Origin: Streptomyces sp. CB02261
GTDB lineage: Bacteria > Actinomycetota > Actinomycetes > Streptomycetales > Streptomycetaceae
Direction: 5' to 3'
Assembly: GCF_001905665.1 (NCBI RefSeq)
Contig: NZ_LIVX01000001.1
Span: forward strand, 372,001 to 436,000
Length of the DNA: 64,000 bases
The position numbers and the translations under genes are program-made. Within the stretch, counting starts at the first letter, position 1; every line of letters begins with the position of its first letter. This document shows, in pieces, positions 1-8,636 of this stretch. The notes below the pieces were generated by a model. It had not been told where the DNA came from and did no database searches. It was given only the letters and a program-made list of their open reading frames with translations.

Positions 1-61
1 GATGACCACTTGACGGTCCGCCATCCAGAATTCGGGCAAAAGACCCACGAGTTGCGATGCT

Positions 62-1426
62 TCACGAGAGCCGCGAAAGCCGCTTCAGCAACAAGGCGGA
101 CGCGACCGGCCGGGCCCCCGCCTTCGCCACCCCGTCGGCCACCTCGCGGTCCGTGGAGACCACCACGACCGGCCGGCCCGGCGGCTCCGCCCGCACCAGC
201 TGCCGGATCAACTCGTCGGCCGTGACACCGGGCTTGGAGAACAGCACCCGCACTCCGCGCGGCGGCGCGAGCAGCACCGGGGCCGCCAGCTCCGCCCCGT
301 CGAAGACACAGGTGACCTCGGCGCCCGAGCGGGCCGCGAGGGCCGAGAGGGAGCCGAGCAGCCGCAACCGCTGCTTCTCCAGCGGCATCGTCGGATAGCC
401 GGTCTTGGTGACGTTGTAGCCGTCCACCACCAGGTGGGCCTGCGGCAGCGCCAGGAGCTGGTCGAGGAGCGCCGGATCGGTCTCGGAGAGCGCCCGCGCC
501 GCGATGTCCTTCGGGGACATCCGTCCCGGCTCCACCGCGTCCACCGTGTCCGCGGGATGCGTCGAGACGGGCGGCAGCGCGAGTTCGCGGCGCAACCCCT
601 GGGCGGCGTCGAGGACGGTGTCGAGCAGCAGCCGCAGCCGCATGTCCTCCACCGAGCGCCCCTCACGGGCGGACCTGCGGCTGGCCTCCAGGGCCGCCTC
701 GACCTCGCCGAGCCGGGCCTTGAGCCGTCGGCTCTCGCTCTCGGCCGAGGAGACCTGGGCGGCCGACTCCGCCCGCGCGCTCTCGATCTCGCCCTGCACG
801 CGGCGCAGCGCGGCCTCGCCGCGCTTCACGTCGCTCTGGGCGCTGCGCAGCTTGCGGTGAAGCGATTCCGCTTCCTTCCTGGCCGCCTCCAGGTCGCGCC
901 GCAGCTGCTCGGTCTCCTCCCGGGAGCGGTCGCGGGCGGCGGCGAGTTCCTCACGCAGCCGCTCCAGCTCGCGCCGGCCCGCCTCGTCGGCCCGCTCGGC
1001 GTCGGCGCGCAGGGCCTCCTCGCCCGCGGCGGCCACGAGTTTGACCCAGCCGGGCGGGCGCAGCACATAGGCGGCCGCGGCCACGTCGACGGGGTCGGCG
1101 GCGGCCGGCGGGGTGCCGGTCTCGACGGCGCCCGCAAGCTCGGGCTGGCCCTGCTTGAACCGTTCGCCGATCCGCTGCCGGAACAGCGGGTCGCTCTCCA
1201 GGGCGGCCGCCATCGCGTTGCCGGCGAACTTGGCCCGCCGGCTCGCGGTGAAGCGGGCGTACTGCCTCAGGGGTGCGGGCAGCTCCGCGACGGTCAGCCC
1301 GCCGAAGGCGTCCGCGACCAGCGCGACGACCCGCCGCCGTACGCCTTCCGGCAGTGGGTGGTCGAGCGTCTCGGCAGCGTCACCTGCCGCGCCGGCCGGC
1401 TCACCACCGTGCGCGGGCTGCTCCAC
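62..1426 (-). CDS. NYN-domain (YacP-like) putative nuclease with central coiled coil
   Basis: 454 aa from a GTG start. Residues about 125-260 are a charged, Glu/Arg/Ala-rich stretch that reads as a long coiled coil. The C-terminal third (about 325-454) looks like a NYN/PIN-fold nuclease domain of the YacP type: a DGYNVTK motif near residue 335, a VFDG acidic strand, and a late VSTDREVADG segment supply the acidic residues such domains use to bind metal. NYN proteins are known or suspected RNases; the RNA target here is unknown. The upstream neighbour on the same strand is a small zinc-binding protein 33 bp away, so the two may be co-transcribed. Domain call is fairly sure; function is inferred. 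Confidence 0.88.
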   Translation of the reverse strand: MEQPAHGGEPAGAAGDAAETLDHPLPEGVRRRVVALVADAFGGLTVAELPAPLRQYARFTASRRAKFAGNAMAAALESDPLFRQRIGERFKQGQPELAGAVETGTPPAAADPVDVAAAAYVLRPPGWVKLVAAAGEEALRADAERADEAGRRELERLREELAAARDRSREETEQLRRDLEAARKEAESLHRKLRSAQSDVKRGEAALRRVQGEIESARAESAAQVSSAESESRRLKARLGEVEAALEASRRSAREGRSVEDMRLRLLLDTVLDAAQGLRRELALPPVSTHPADTVDAVEPGRMSPKDIAARALSETDPALLDQLLALPQAHLVVDGYNVTKTGYPTMPLEKQRLRLLGSLSALAARSGAEVTCVFDGAELAAPVLLAPPRGVRVLFSKPGVTADELIRQLVRAEPPGRPVVVVSTDREVADGVAKAGARPVASALLLKRLSRLS

Positions 1427-1459
1427 GATCCGTCACCCCTATGTCGTCCGCGCCGTCCC

Positions 1460-1702
1460 TCAGGAGGCGGCGCCCGGCCTGTCCACCAGTTCGATCTGGT
1501 CCACCGCGTTGCACCAGCGACAGCGGACCGACTCGATGGTCTCACTGACCACCTGCCGCTCCTCGACCGTCGGCTCTCCCGCGAGGTCCAGATGGACGTA
1601 TTCGACGACCTTGGAGGAGCGGGTCACGTCGAAGCGGGTCAGATTGCCGCAGAGCGTGCAGCGCCAGCGGGTCTCGGCGGTCGGCAGGGGAACCGTCGTC
1701 AT
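1460..1702 (-). CDS. Small zinc-ribbon-like protein, function unknown
   Basis: 80 aa. The frame stays open further upstream, but the ATG at 1702 gives a protein beginning MTTVPLPTAETRWRC, with the first metal-ligand pair right behind it; the upstream extension is low-complexity and unlikely. Two CxxC pairs (CTLCG near the N terminus and CRWCN near the C terminus) make a probable zinc ribbon. It lies just upstream of the NYN-domain gene on the same strand. I do not recognise a named family. Confidence 0.75.
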   Translation of the reverse strand: MTTVPLPTAETRWRCTLCGNLTRFDVTRSSKVVEYVHLDLAGEPTVEERQVVSETIESVRCRWCNAVDQIELVDRPGAAS

Positions 1703-1860
1703 CGTGCCGTCCTTCTTCCTGTTGCGGGTTACCAGGTGCGGGAGCCGCGGTGCGCCGTCGAACTGCGGTTGTACTGCCCGTAACCCTACGGCCTCACGGG
1801 TCGGCGGAGGCACGGCGAGGCACTCTGTCCAGGAGGGCCCGGGTACGCCATGATCTGTCC

Positions 1861-2595
1861 ATGATCGATCGGCGAGGAGCGCTCCTCGGTGTCTGGCGCG
1901 GCGCCCGCGGCGGACCCACGGTGACGTACGGGCTGATCGCCGCCTGCTGCCTCCTCTTCGTGATCAGTCCGGTGTCCGGATTCAACCCGGGGTTCGGCAC
2001 GGGGGACGAGCTCCTCGCGGCGCAGGGCACGTACTTCCGCCGCTGGGGGGTCGTCCCCACCGAGCTGATGAGCGGCGAGCCACGGGCCCTGCTCACCCCG
2101 CTGACCGCGCTCTTCGTCCACGGCAGCTGGCTCCACCTGCTGGGGAACATGCTCTTCCTCTACGTCTTCGGGGCGATGACCGAGGAACGCATGGGCAGGT
2201 TCGCGTTCGCCCTCTTCTACCTGGGCACGGGCTACCTCGCGCTCCTCGGGTACGCGGCGGCGCACGCGCACAGCGAGCAGACGCTCGTCGGGGCGTCGGG
2301 GGCGATCTCCGGGGTGCTGGGGGCCTTCCTCTTCCTCTTCCCGCGCGCCCGGGTCACCAGCCTCTTCCCCTTCCTCTTCTTCCTTCCGCTGCGCTTTCCC
2401 GCCTGGATCGTGCTGATCTTCTGGTTCGTGCTCCAGTGGCTGGCCGCGCGGGCGGCGGGCGCCGGACCCGGCGTCGCCTATCTGGCCCATGTGGTGGGCT
2501 TCTCGGTCGGCTTCCTCTACGCCTGGGGGCGCTACCGGGGTGGGGATAGAGTGAAAGCCCAAGCCGCGGCGACCGAGGGAGAAAGCCAGCCGTGA
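1861..2595 (+). CDS. Rhomboid family intramembrane serine protease
   Basis: 244 aa, ATG start. A polytopic membrane protein with six or so hydrophobic spans. The rhomboid signatures are all present: an HLLGNMLFLYVFG segment in TM2, the GASGAISG active-site serine motif in TM4, and HVVGFSVGF carrying the catalytic histidine in TM6. Rhomboids cleave substrates within or next to the membrane; no substrate can be inferred here. The TGA stop overlaps the GTG of the next gene (GTGA), so the two are translationally coupled. The frame is open upstream to 1750, but the ATG at 1861 fits the family length. Confidence 0.92.
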   Translation: MIDRRGALLGVWRGARGGPTVTYGLIAACCLLFVISPVSGFNPGFGTGDELLAAQGTYFRRWGVVPTELMSGEPRALLTPLTALFVHGSWLHLLGNMLFLYVFGAMTEERMGRFAFALFYLGTGYLALLGYAAAHAHSEQTLVGASGAISGVLGAFLFLFPRARVTSLFPFLFFLPLRFPAWIVLIFWFVLQWLAARAAGAGPGVAYLAHVVGFSVGFLYAWGRYRGGDRVKAQAAATEGESQP

Positions 2596-2873
2596 TCACC
2601 GCGATCGTGCTCATCAAGACCAGCGTGGACCGCATCCCCGAGATCGCCGAGTCGATCGCCGCGCTCGACAGCGTCAGCGAGGTCTTCTCGGTGACCGGTA
2701 CGTACGACCTGATCGCCATGGTCCGGGTGCCGCGCCACGACGACCTGGCGGACGTGATCCCCGGCAGCATCAGCAAGATCCCGGGCGTCGAGGCCACGGA
2801 CACCCACGTCGCCTTCCGTACGTACTCCCAGCACGACCTGGAGGCGGCCTTCGCCATCGGTCTGGAGTCCTGA
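2592..2873 (+). CDS. Stand-alone Lrp/AsnC-type ligand-binding (RAM) domain protein
   Basis: 93 aa from a GTG start that overlaps the rhomboid stop codon by 4 bp. The sequence (ITAIVLIKTSVDRIPEIAE, later VTGTYDLIAMVRV) is a single alpha/beta RAM domain as found at the C terminus of Lrp/AsnC regulators, with no helix-turn-helix. Such stand-alone domains oligomerise and may sense amino acids or modulate full-length Lrp proteins; the ligand is unknown. A strong terminator follows at 2903-2936. Confidence 0.88.
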   Translation: MITAIVLIKTSVDRIPEIAESIAALDSVSEVFSVTGTYDLIAMVRVPRHDDLADVIPGSISKIPGVEATDTHVAFRTYSQHDLEAAFAIGLES

Positions 2874-2902
2874 GACCCGGGCCACCCGCGGCACCGCAGC
2901 AC

Positions 2903-2936
2903 TGAAGGGGGCCTCCCGACCGGGAGGCCCCCTTCA
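2903..2936. terminator. Bidirectional intrinsic terminator
   Basis: A perfect 16-bp inverted repeat with a 2-nt loop lies between the convergent Lrp-like gene (+) and the class V aminotransferase gene (-), so it can end transcription from both sides. Confidence 0.85.
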
Positions 2937-2953
2937 CCCGTACGAGTGAGTGC

Positions 2954-4345
2954 TCAGCCGCGGTCGGGGACGCAGCGGCCGTCCTCGGTGCGGTACTTCC
3001 ACTGCGCGCCGTCGCGGACGAGCTCCTTCACGGCGCCGACGAACCGCTCCACGTGCTCGTCGGGCGTACCGGCGCCGAAGCTCACCCGGATGGCGTTGAG
3101 GGACCGCTCGCCGGGAGCGGCCTCGGGGGCGCCGCACTCCCCCTGGGTCTGCGGGTCGCTGCCGAGCAGCGTGCGGACCAGCGGGTGGGCGCAGAAGAGT
3201 CCGTCGCGGACGCCGATGCCGTACTCGGCGGAGAGCGCGGCGGCGAAGTGGGAGCTGTTCCAGCCCTCCACGACGAAGGAGATGACGCCGACCCGGGGCG
3301 CGTCGTCGCCGAACAGCGACAGCACCTTGACCTCGGGGACCTCGGCGAGGCCCTCGCGGACCGTGGCGATCAGGTGCCGCTCGCGGGCGACGAGGGCGTC
3401 GAAGCCGGCCTCGGTGAGCGCCTTGCAGGCGGAGGCGATGGAGTACACGCCGATGACGTTCGGGGAGCCGGCCTCGTGCCGGGCCGCGGTGGTGTGCCAT
3501 TCCACGTCCACGCCGCCGTCCGCGCGGCGCGCCACCGTGCGGGAGGCGCCGCCGCCCGCGAGGTAGGGCTCGGCGTCCTGGAGCCAGTCGGCGCGGCCGG
3601 CGAGGACGCCCGAGCCGAAGGGCGCGTACAGCTTGTGCCCGGAGAAGGCGATCCAGTCGACGTCGAGGTCCTGGACGGAGACCGGGTGGTGGGGCGCGAG
3701 CTGGGCGGCGTCGAGCACGATCCGGGCGCCGTGCGCGTGGGCGGCGGCGGCGAGTTCCTTCACCGGCCACAGCTCGCCGGTGACGTTGGAGGCGCCGGTG
3801 ACGCAGACCAGGGCGGGGCCGTGGGGCTCCCGGTCGGCGAGGGCGCGCTCCAGGGTGGCGACGGCCTGCTGCGGGGTGCGCGGGGCGTTGAGGTAGGTGA
3901 CCCGGGCGTCCTGCCACGGCAGCAGCGAGGCGTGGTGCTCGGTCTCGAAGACGAAGACCTGGCAGTCGGCGGGGAGCGCGGCGGCGAGCAGGTTGAGCGA
4001 GTCGGTGGTGGAGCGGGTGAAGACGACCTGGTCGGCGGGGCGGCAGTCGAGGAACTCGGCGACGGTGGCGCGGCTGTTCTCGAAGAGGTCGGTGGAGAGC
4101 TGGGAGAGGTAGCCGGCGCCACGGTGGACGGAGCCGTAGTACGGGGCGTACGCGGCGACGTCGTCCCACACCCGCTGGAGTGCCGGGGCGCTGGCCGCGT
4201 AGTCGAGCGCCGCGTAGGTCACCTCGCCGCCGGTGACGAGCGGGACCGTGACGTCCCGGCCGAGGACGGGCAGCGGGGCGGCGCAGCAGGGGTCGGCGGA
4301 CTCGACGGCGGCGGTGTCGACGGCGGCATGGGTGTGTGCGGACAT
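2954..4345 (-). CDS. SufS-like class V aminotransferase (probable cysteine desulfurase-type PLP enzyme)
   Basis: 463 aa. PLP fold type I, class V. The Schiff-base lysine is in SGHKLYAPFGSG (about Lys238). A cysteine in GLFCAHPLV (about Cys385) sits where SufS/CsdA-type desulfurases have their catalytic Cys (HCAQP in SufS), so cysteine desulfuration or selenocysteine/cysteine lyase activity is plausible. The N terminus carries an extra CC pair. It is longer than typical SufS (about 410 aa), with an insertion (SDPQTQGECGAPEAAPGE) after the catalytic loop. The start has a GGGAGA ribosome site 9 nt upstream. A SAM-IV riboswitch lies about 230 bp upstream, so the gene belongs to the SAM-responsive sulfur regulon. 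Family is sure; exact substrate is not. Confidence 0.9.
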   Translation of the reverse strand: MSAHTHAAVDTAAVESADPCCAAPLPVLGRDVTVPLVTGGEVTYAALDYAASAPALQRVWDDVAAYAPYYGSVHRGAGYLSQLSTDLFENSRATVAEFLDCRPADQVVFTRSTTDSLNLLAAALPADCQVFVFETEHHASLLPWQDARVTYLNAPRTPQQAVATLERALADREPHGPALVCVTGASNVTGELWPVKELAAAAHAHGARIVLDAAQLAPHHPVSVQDLDVDWIAFSGHKLYAPFGSGVLAGRADWLQDAEPYLAGGGASRTVARRADGGVDVEWHTTAARHEAGSPNVIGVYSIASACKALTEAGFDALVARERHLIATVREGLAEVPEVKVLSLFGDDAPRVGVISFVVEGWNSSHFAAALSAEYGIGVRDGLFCAHPLVRTLLGSDPQTQGECGAPEAAPGERSLNAIRVSFGAGTPDEHVERFVGAVKELVRDGAQWKYRTEDGRCVPDRG

Positions 4346-4532
4346 GGCGGTATCTCCCGGCGGGCGGTGCGGAATGGCTTCGGTGATCCCGTACGCGGCC
4401 GGAGACGGCGGGGTACGGGTGATGCCCCGGAGACGGAGGGGGGCGTACGCAGGTGTCCGGGTACGCGGAAGTGACCCTGTTCCGAGGGTGAAGAAGGGGC
4501 GGATTCGCCCTATCGCATTCGCTTGCTCACGG

Positions 4533-4572
4533 AAAAAGCTCCTCGAGAGACCAGGACCCCTGGTGTTCGAGG
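4533..4572 (-). terminator. Riboswitch expression platform: SAM-dependent terminator
   Basis: Read on the minus strand, a two-part stem forms: 4567-4572 with 4541-4546 (6 bp) and 4559-4564 with 4550-4555 (6 bp), followed by AGC and five U residues. It begins exactly where the SAM-IV aptamer ends. A competing 8-bp helix pairs 4570-4577 with 4554-4561; it would unwind the terminator and also take the aptamer's 3' pseudoknot strand. This layout predicts premature termination when SAM is bound. The pairings are read directly from the sequence; the mechanism is inferred. Confidence 0.75.
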
Positions 4573-4690
4573 GGTCCGCGCTTGCCGTAGACCTCGCTGC
4601 CTACGGCCTGGTCATCACCCGGGGCACCCCGCCACGGACGGAGGGTTGCCGGACAGCAAGCCGGGGCCAAAACGCTGTCACTCGTGACCT
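4573..4690 (-). ncRNA. SAM-IV riboswitch aptamer
   Basis: On the minus strand the sequence starts GGTCACGAGTGACAGCG and matches the actinobacterial SAM-IV class as I remember it: CCCCGGCTTGCTG, CCGGCAACCCTCC, GGGGTGCCCCGGGTGATGACC, then a GGCAAGCGCGG tail. P1 pairs 4685-4689 with 4610-4614. The 3'-side hairpin pairs 4601-4606 with 4585-4590. A 7-bp pseudoknot pairs the P3 loop (4633-4639) with the 3' tail (4574-4580), one G-U included. The loop and tail sequences differ from the mycobacterial version but still complement each other, as a real pseudoknot should. It precedes the SufS-like gene. Confidence 0.93.
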
Positions 4691-4697
4691 GTAGAGC

Positions 4698-4725
4698 ATC
4701 CTGCCACATGATCGCCGAAGCGCAA
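4698..4725 (-). promoter_or_regulatory. Candidate promoter of the SAM-IV leader
   Basis: Minus-strand TTGCGC (4720-4725), a 16-nt spacer and CAGGAT (4698-4703) resemble an actinobacterial housekeeping -35/-10 pair. The predicted start (about 4691) is at the first base of the aptamer. It sits directly behind the trpD terminator. Confidence 0.5.
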
Positions 4726-4754
4726 GACCCCGGTCCGGATGCTGGACCGGGGTC
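4726..4754 (-). terminator. Intrinsic terminator of trpD
   Basis: A perfect 11-bp inverted repeat (GACCCCGGTCC and its complement) with a 7-nt loop, 14 bp past the trpD stop codon and just before the SAM-IV promoter. Confidence 0.75.
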
Positions 4755-4767
4755 GTACGACACGGGG

Positions 4768-5832
4768 TCACGCGTTGCTGACGGCGATCCAGCGCTCCAG
4801 GACCCGCCGGGCCGCACCGGAGTCGATCGCCTCGGCGGCCTTCGCGATGCCGGCGCGGATCTGCTCCGCCAGGGTGCCCTCCCCCGGCGTGAGCGCGACC
4901 AGCGCCGCCGCCGAGTTGAGCAGCACCGCGTCCCGTACCGGGCCGGTCTCCCCCGCGAGCAGCCGGCGGGCGACGTCCGCGTTGTACGAGGCGTCCGCGC
5001 CGCGCAGGGCCTCCACGGGTACGAGGTCGATGCCGACGTCCCGCGGGTCGAAGGCCTCCTCGCGGACCGTGCCGTCGCGGACCACCCAGACCCGCGAGGT
5101 GGCGGTGGTGGTCAGCTCGTCGAGCCCGTCGTCGCCGCGGAAGACGAGCGCGGAGGAACCGCGCTCGGCGAGCACCCCGGCCATGATCGGCGCCATGCGG
5201 GCGTCGGCGACACCGGTGGCCTGGGCCCGCACCCGGGCGGGGTTGGTGAGCGGACCGAGGAAGTTGAAGGTGGTCCGGATACCGAGTTCCTTGCGGGCCG
5301 CGGCGACATGACGCAGCGCCGGGTGGAACTTCACCGCGAAGCAGAAGGTGATCCCGGCCTCCTCCGCCACCTCGGCGACCCGCTGCGGGGTCAGCTCCAG
5401 GTTGACGCCGAGCTTCTCCAGGACGTCGGAGGCGCCGGAGGCGGAGGAGGCGGCCCGGTTGCCGTGCTTGACGACCTTGGCGCCCGTGCCGGCCACGACG
5501 ATCGCGGACATGGTGGAGATGTTGACCGTCTTGGCGCCGTCGCCGCCGGTGCCGACGATGTCGACGGAGGGGCCGGGCACCTCGATCGTGTTGGCGTGCT
5601 CGTACATGGTGCGGACGAGGCCGGAGATCTCCTCGACGGTCTCGCCCTTGGCGCGCAGGGCGACCGCGAAGCCGGCGATCTGGGCGTCGGTGGCCTCGCC
5701 GCGCAGGATCCGGTCCATCGCCCAGGCGGTGTCCTCGGCGCTCTGGTCGCGGCCGGTCAGCAGACCGTCCAGGACGACGGGCCAGGAGCGGCCCGCCGAC
5801 GTAGGTCCTCCAGCGGGGGTCACAGCGCTCAT
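4768..5832 (-). CDS. trpD: Anthranilate phosphoribosyltransferase
   Basis: 354 aa, normal length for TrpD. It transfers phosphoribose from PRPP to anthranilate, the second step of tryptophan synthesis after chorismate. Key motifs are visible: the PRPP-binding [17 protein letters not shown] glycine loop, [15 protein letters not shown], and [11 protein letters not shown]. It is not beside other trp genes; its neighbour is qcrB, as with the M. tuberculosis trpD homologue near ctaE. No tryptophan leader peptide or attenuator is visible upstream. Confidence 0.95.
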   Translation of the reverse strand: MSAVTPAGGPTSAGRSWPVVLDGLLTGRDQSAEDTAWAMDRILRGEATDAQIAGFAVALRAKGETVEEISGLVRTMYEHANTIEVPGPSVDIVGTGGDGAKTVNISTMSAIVVAGTGAKVVKHGNRAASSASGASDVLEKLGVNLELTPQRVAEVAEEAGITFCFAVKFHPALRHVAAARKELGIRTTFNFLGPLTNPARVRAQATGVADARMAPIMAGVLAERGSSALVFRGDDGLDELTTTATSRVWVVRDGTVREEAFDPRDVGIDLVPVEALRGADASYNADVARRLLAGETGPVRDAVLLNSAAALVALTPGEGTLAEQIRAGIAKAAEAIDSGAARRVLERWIAVSNA

Positions 5833-5894
5833 GGCAGCTCCTGGTCGTCACGTGACGGGTACGAGGCCACCCTATCGATCCCCGGGGACGGCAA

Positions 5895-5925
5895 AGAGCC
5901 CCGTCCATCGAATGGACGGGGCTCT
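5895..5925 (-). terminator. Intrinsic terminator of the ctaE-qcrCAB operon
   Basis: A perfect 14-bp inverted repeat with a 3-nt loop lies 36 bp beyond the qcrB stop, before trpD, on a strand where a short T run follows. Confidence 0.8.
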
Positions 5926-5961
5926 CGCCGTGGCGACCTGTCGGGTCAGGAGTTCAGGTGA

Positions 5962-7587
5962 TCAGTGGTGGCCGTGGCCGTCCTGGATCTGCTTGTACTC
6001 CTCGACCGTGGGCTTGGCGATCTGGCTGTCGTCGCCGTAGTAGCCCTTGTTGAGCTTGATCCGGAGCTTCTCCATGCGCCCGATCTTGCGCTCCACACCG
6101 TTCTCGTCGACGGCCGGCGGAAGCTCCGCGGCCGCGTACTGCTCGTGCGCGGTGAGGCGGTGCAGCTCGCCCTGGCTGAGCGGCTGGTGGACCTCGACGA
6201 ACTCACCGTGCGGCAGGCGCTTGATGATGCCGGACTCGCGGCCGTGCAGCACCTTGTCCTTGTCGCGGCGCTGGAGGCCGAGGCAGATCCGCTTGGTGGC
6301 GATGAACGCGATGACCGGGCCGACGAAGAAGAAGATCCGCACGAACCAGGTGATCGAGTTGAGCGACAGGTGGAAGTGCGTCGCCCAGAGGTCGTTTCCA
6401 CCACCCACGAGCATGATCATGTACGCGGTGATCCAGGCGACACCGAAGGCGGTGCGCGTCGGAGCGTTGCGCGGGCGCTGCGCGATGTGGTGCTCGCGCT
6501 TGTCGCCCGTGATCCAGGACTCGATGAACGGGTAGACCGCGATCGCCGCGAGGACGGCCGGGAAGATGGCCAGCGGGATCATCACGCCGAGGACCAGCGT
6601 GTGGCCCCAGAGGTTGATCTCCCAGCCCGGCATGACACGGATCAGACCCTCGGCGAAGCCCATGTACCAGTCGGGCTGGGCGCCGGTGGACACCTGGTCC
6701 GGGCGGTACGGGCCGAGCGCCCAGATCGGGTTGATCGAGGCGATCGCCGAGATGACGGCGATGACACCGAAGACCAGGAAGAAGAAGCCTCCGGCCTTGG
6801 CCATGTAGACCGGCAGCAGCGGCATGCCCACGACGTTGTTGTTCGTGCGGCCGGGGCCGGCGAACTGCGTGTGCTTGTGGAAGAACACCAGGATGAGGTG
6901 GGCCACCACGAGGCCGAGCATGATGCCGGGCAGCAGCAGCACGTGGGCCGAGTAGAACCGGGCCACGAAGTCGCCGCCGGGGAACTCGCCGCCGAACAGG
7001 AACATCGAGAGGTACGTGCCGATGACCGGCACGGACAGGATCGCGCCCTGCATGAAGCGGACACCGGTGCCGGAGAGCAGGTCGTCCGGGAGCGAGTAAC
7101 CGGTGAAGCCGGTGAACATGCCCAGGAAGAACAGCAGGAAGCCGAACAGCCAGTTGATCTCACGCGGCTTGCGGAACGCGCCGGTGAAGAACACGCGCAT
7201 CATGTGCACGAACATGCCGGCGAGGAAGATCAGCGCCGCCCAGTGGTGGATCTGCCGGATGAGCAGACCACCGCGCACCTCGAACGAGATGTGCATGGTC
7301 GAGTTGAACGCCTCGGACATCAGCTGTCCCTGGAGCGGGACGTACGGTCCGGCGTACTCCACCTCGTTCATCGACGGGTGGAAGAACATCGTCAGATAGA
7401 CGCCCGTCAGGATGATGATGAGGAAGCTGTAGAGGCAGATCTCGCCCAGCATGAAGGACCAGTGGTCCGGGAAGATCTTCCGCATGTTGGCCTTGGCCAG
7501 CGAGTAGATCCCCAGGCGACCGTCGGCCCAGTCGGCGACCCGCTCACCCGCGGGCGCCTTCTTCGATGTGTCGGTCACGGTGCTCAT
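5962..7587 (-). CDS. qcrB: Cytochrome bc1 complex cytochrome b subunit
   Basis: 541 aa. Membrane subunit of menaquinol:cytochrome c reductase carrying the b hemes and quinol sites. The N-terminal half has the cytochrome b helices with histidines spaced for heme binding (HHWAALIFLAGMFVHMMRV and SAHVLLLPGIMLGLVVAHL). The segment GPYRPDQVSTGAQPDWYMGF is typical of actinobacterial QcrB, and a soluble C-terminal tail ends in a His-rich HGHH. The start MSTVTDTSKKAPAG overlaps the qcrA stop by 4 bp. The long upstream extension of the open frame is only the qcrA region read out of frame. Confidence 0.96.
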   Translation of the reverse strand: MSTVTDTSKKAPAGERVADWADGRLGIYSLAKANMRKIFPDHWSFMLGEICLYSFLIIILTGVYLTMFFHPSMNEVEYAGPYVPLQGQLMSEAFNSTMHISFEVRGGLLIRQIHHWAALIFLAGMFVHMMRVFFTGAFRKPREINWLFGFLLFFLGMFTGFTGYSLPDDLLSGTGVRFMQGAILSVPVIGTYLSMFLFGGEFPGGDFVARFYSAHVLLLPGIMLGLVVAHLILVFFHKHTQFAGPGRTNNNVVGMPLLPVYMAKAGGFFFLVFGVIAVISAIASINPIWALGPYRPDQVSTGAQPDWYMGFAEGLIRVMPGWEINLWGHTLVLGVMIPLAIFPAVLAAIAVYPFIESWITGDKREHHIAQRPRNAPTRTAFGVAWITAYMIMLVGGGNDLWATHFHLSLNSITWFVRIFFFVGPVIAFIATKRICLGLQRRDKDKVLHGRESGIIKRLPHGEFVEVHQPLSQGELHRLTAHEQYAAAELPPAVDENGVERKIGRMEKLRIKLNKGYYGDDSQIAKPTVEEYKQIQDGHGHH

Positions 7588-8636
7588 CCGCGCTCCCAGA
7601 AGGCAGGGCCGACGGGCTCGTCGAAGTCGCCGAGCGCCTCCAGGAAGCCCTTGTCGTTCACGCCGATCCGCAGCTGCGGGAGGGCGTGACCGGCCGGGCC
7701 GAAGATGACGCGGGCGCCGTCGGAGAGGTCGAAGGTGGACTGGTGGCACGGGCAGAGGACGTGGTGCGTCTGCTGCTCGTACAGGGAGATCGGGCAGCCC
7801 ACGTGGGTGCAGATCTTCGAGAAGGCGACGATGCCCTCGTGCGACCACTCGAGCTCGCGCTTGTCCTTGATGTCCTCCGGCTGGATCCGGACGATCATCA
7901 GGGCGGCCTTGGCGATCTCGGTCTGGAAGTGGTGGTCGTGCTCCGAGAGGCCCTCGGGCATCGCGAAGGTCAGCGAACCGACGGCCACGTCCTCGGGACG
8001 CAGCGGCTCGTGCGTGTTCATGTTGATGAGCTGAAGACCCTTGGCCCACATCGTGGTCCGGAGCTTCTTCTCGGGCAGCGGGCCCATGTCACGCAGCAGC
8101 ACGATGCCGGAGAGCGGTACGAGCGACAGCGCGCCGAACATCGTGTTGCGGATGAGCTTGCGGCGGCCCATGCCCGACTCGGCGGCACCGGCCGCGAAGT
8201 CCGCCATGACCTTCGCCTTGGTCTCGGCGTCGGCCTGGATCGGGTGCCGCTCGTCCGCGATCTCGACGTCGGACATCAGGGTGCGGGCCCAGTGGACCGC
8301 GCCCGCGCCGATGAAGAAGAGGGCGAGACCGAGGGTCCAGCCGAGCGCGAAGTTGAGCGCGGACACCCGGCCGAAGGGCCAGATGTACACGATCTTGTCG
8401 ACCGGGAAGATCACGTACGACGCGATGAAGCCGACCGTGGCCAGCATCGACAGCGTGAACATGAAGGCGACCGCGCGCTCGGACCGACGGGCGGCCCGCT
8501 CGTCGATGTCCTGGATGCGGGGCTTGTGGGGCGGGAGGCCCGGGTCGGCGAACGGGTCGTCGGCGACCTTCACCGCGCCGTGCGCGGTGTCCTGCCCTGC
8601 CGGCAGGTTCTCTTCTGGAATCTCTTGGGTACTCAT
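7584..8636 (-). CDS. qcrA: Rieske iron-sulfur subunit of the cytochrome bc1 complex
   Basis: 350 aa. The N-terminal half has three predicted membrane helices, as in actinobacterial QcrA, unlike the single helix of mitochondrial Rieske proteins. The C-terminal Rieske domain has the two cluster motifs CTHVGC and CPCHQS, which give the two Cys and two His ligands of a 2Fe-2S cluster plus the disulfide pair. It takes electrons from menaquinol at QcrB and passes them to QcrC. It overlaps qcrC by 4 bp and qcrB by 4 bp. Confidence 0.96.
   Translation of the reverse strand: MSTQEIPEENLPAGQDTAHGAVKVADDPFADPGLPPHKPRIQDIDERAARRSERAVAFMFTLSMLATVGFIASYVIFPVDKIVYIWPFGRVSALNFALGWTLGLALFFIGAGAVHWARTLMSDVEIADERHPIQADAETKAKVMADFAAGAAESGMGRRKLIRNTMFGALSLVPLSGIVLLRDMGPLPEKKLRTTMWAKGLQLINMNTHEPLRPEDVAVGSLTFAMPEGLSEHDHHFQTEIAKAALMIVRIQPEDIKDKRELEWSHEGIVAFSKICTHVGCPISLYEQQTHHVLCPCHQSTFDLSDGARVIFGPAGHALPQLRIGVNDKGFLEALGDFDEPVGPAFWERG

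Noticed and set aside
1..61. Possible gene fragment at the left edge
   Set aside because: Too short, and no frame with a recognisable product crosses the edge.
3053..4474. Long open frame opposite the SufS-like gene (473 codons)
   Set aside because: Antisense shadow caused by high GC; repetitive Gly/Val/Arg-rich composition with no domain, and the minus-strand gene has full PLP-enzyme motifs.
5833..5961. Tryptophan attenuator before trpD
   Set aside because: Only the qcrB terminator hairpin is present; no Trp-rich leader peptide.
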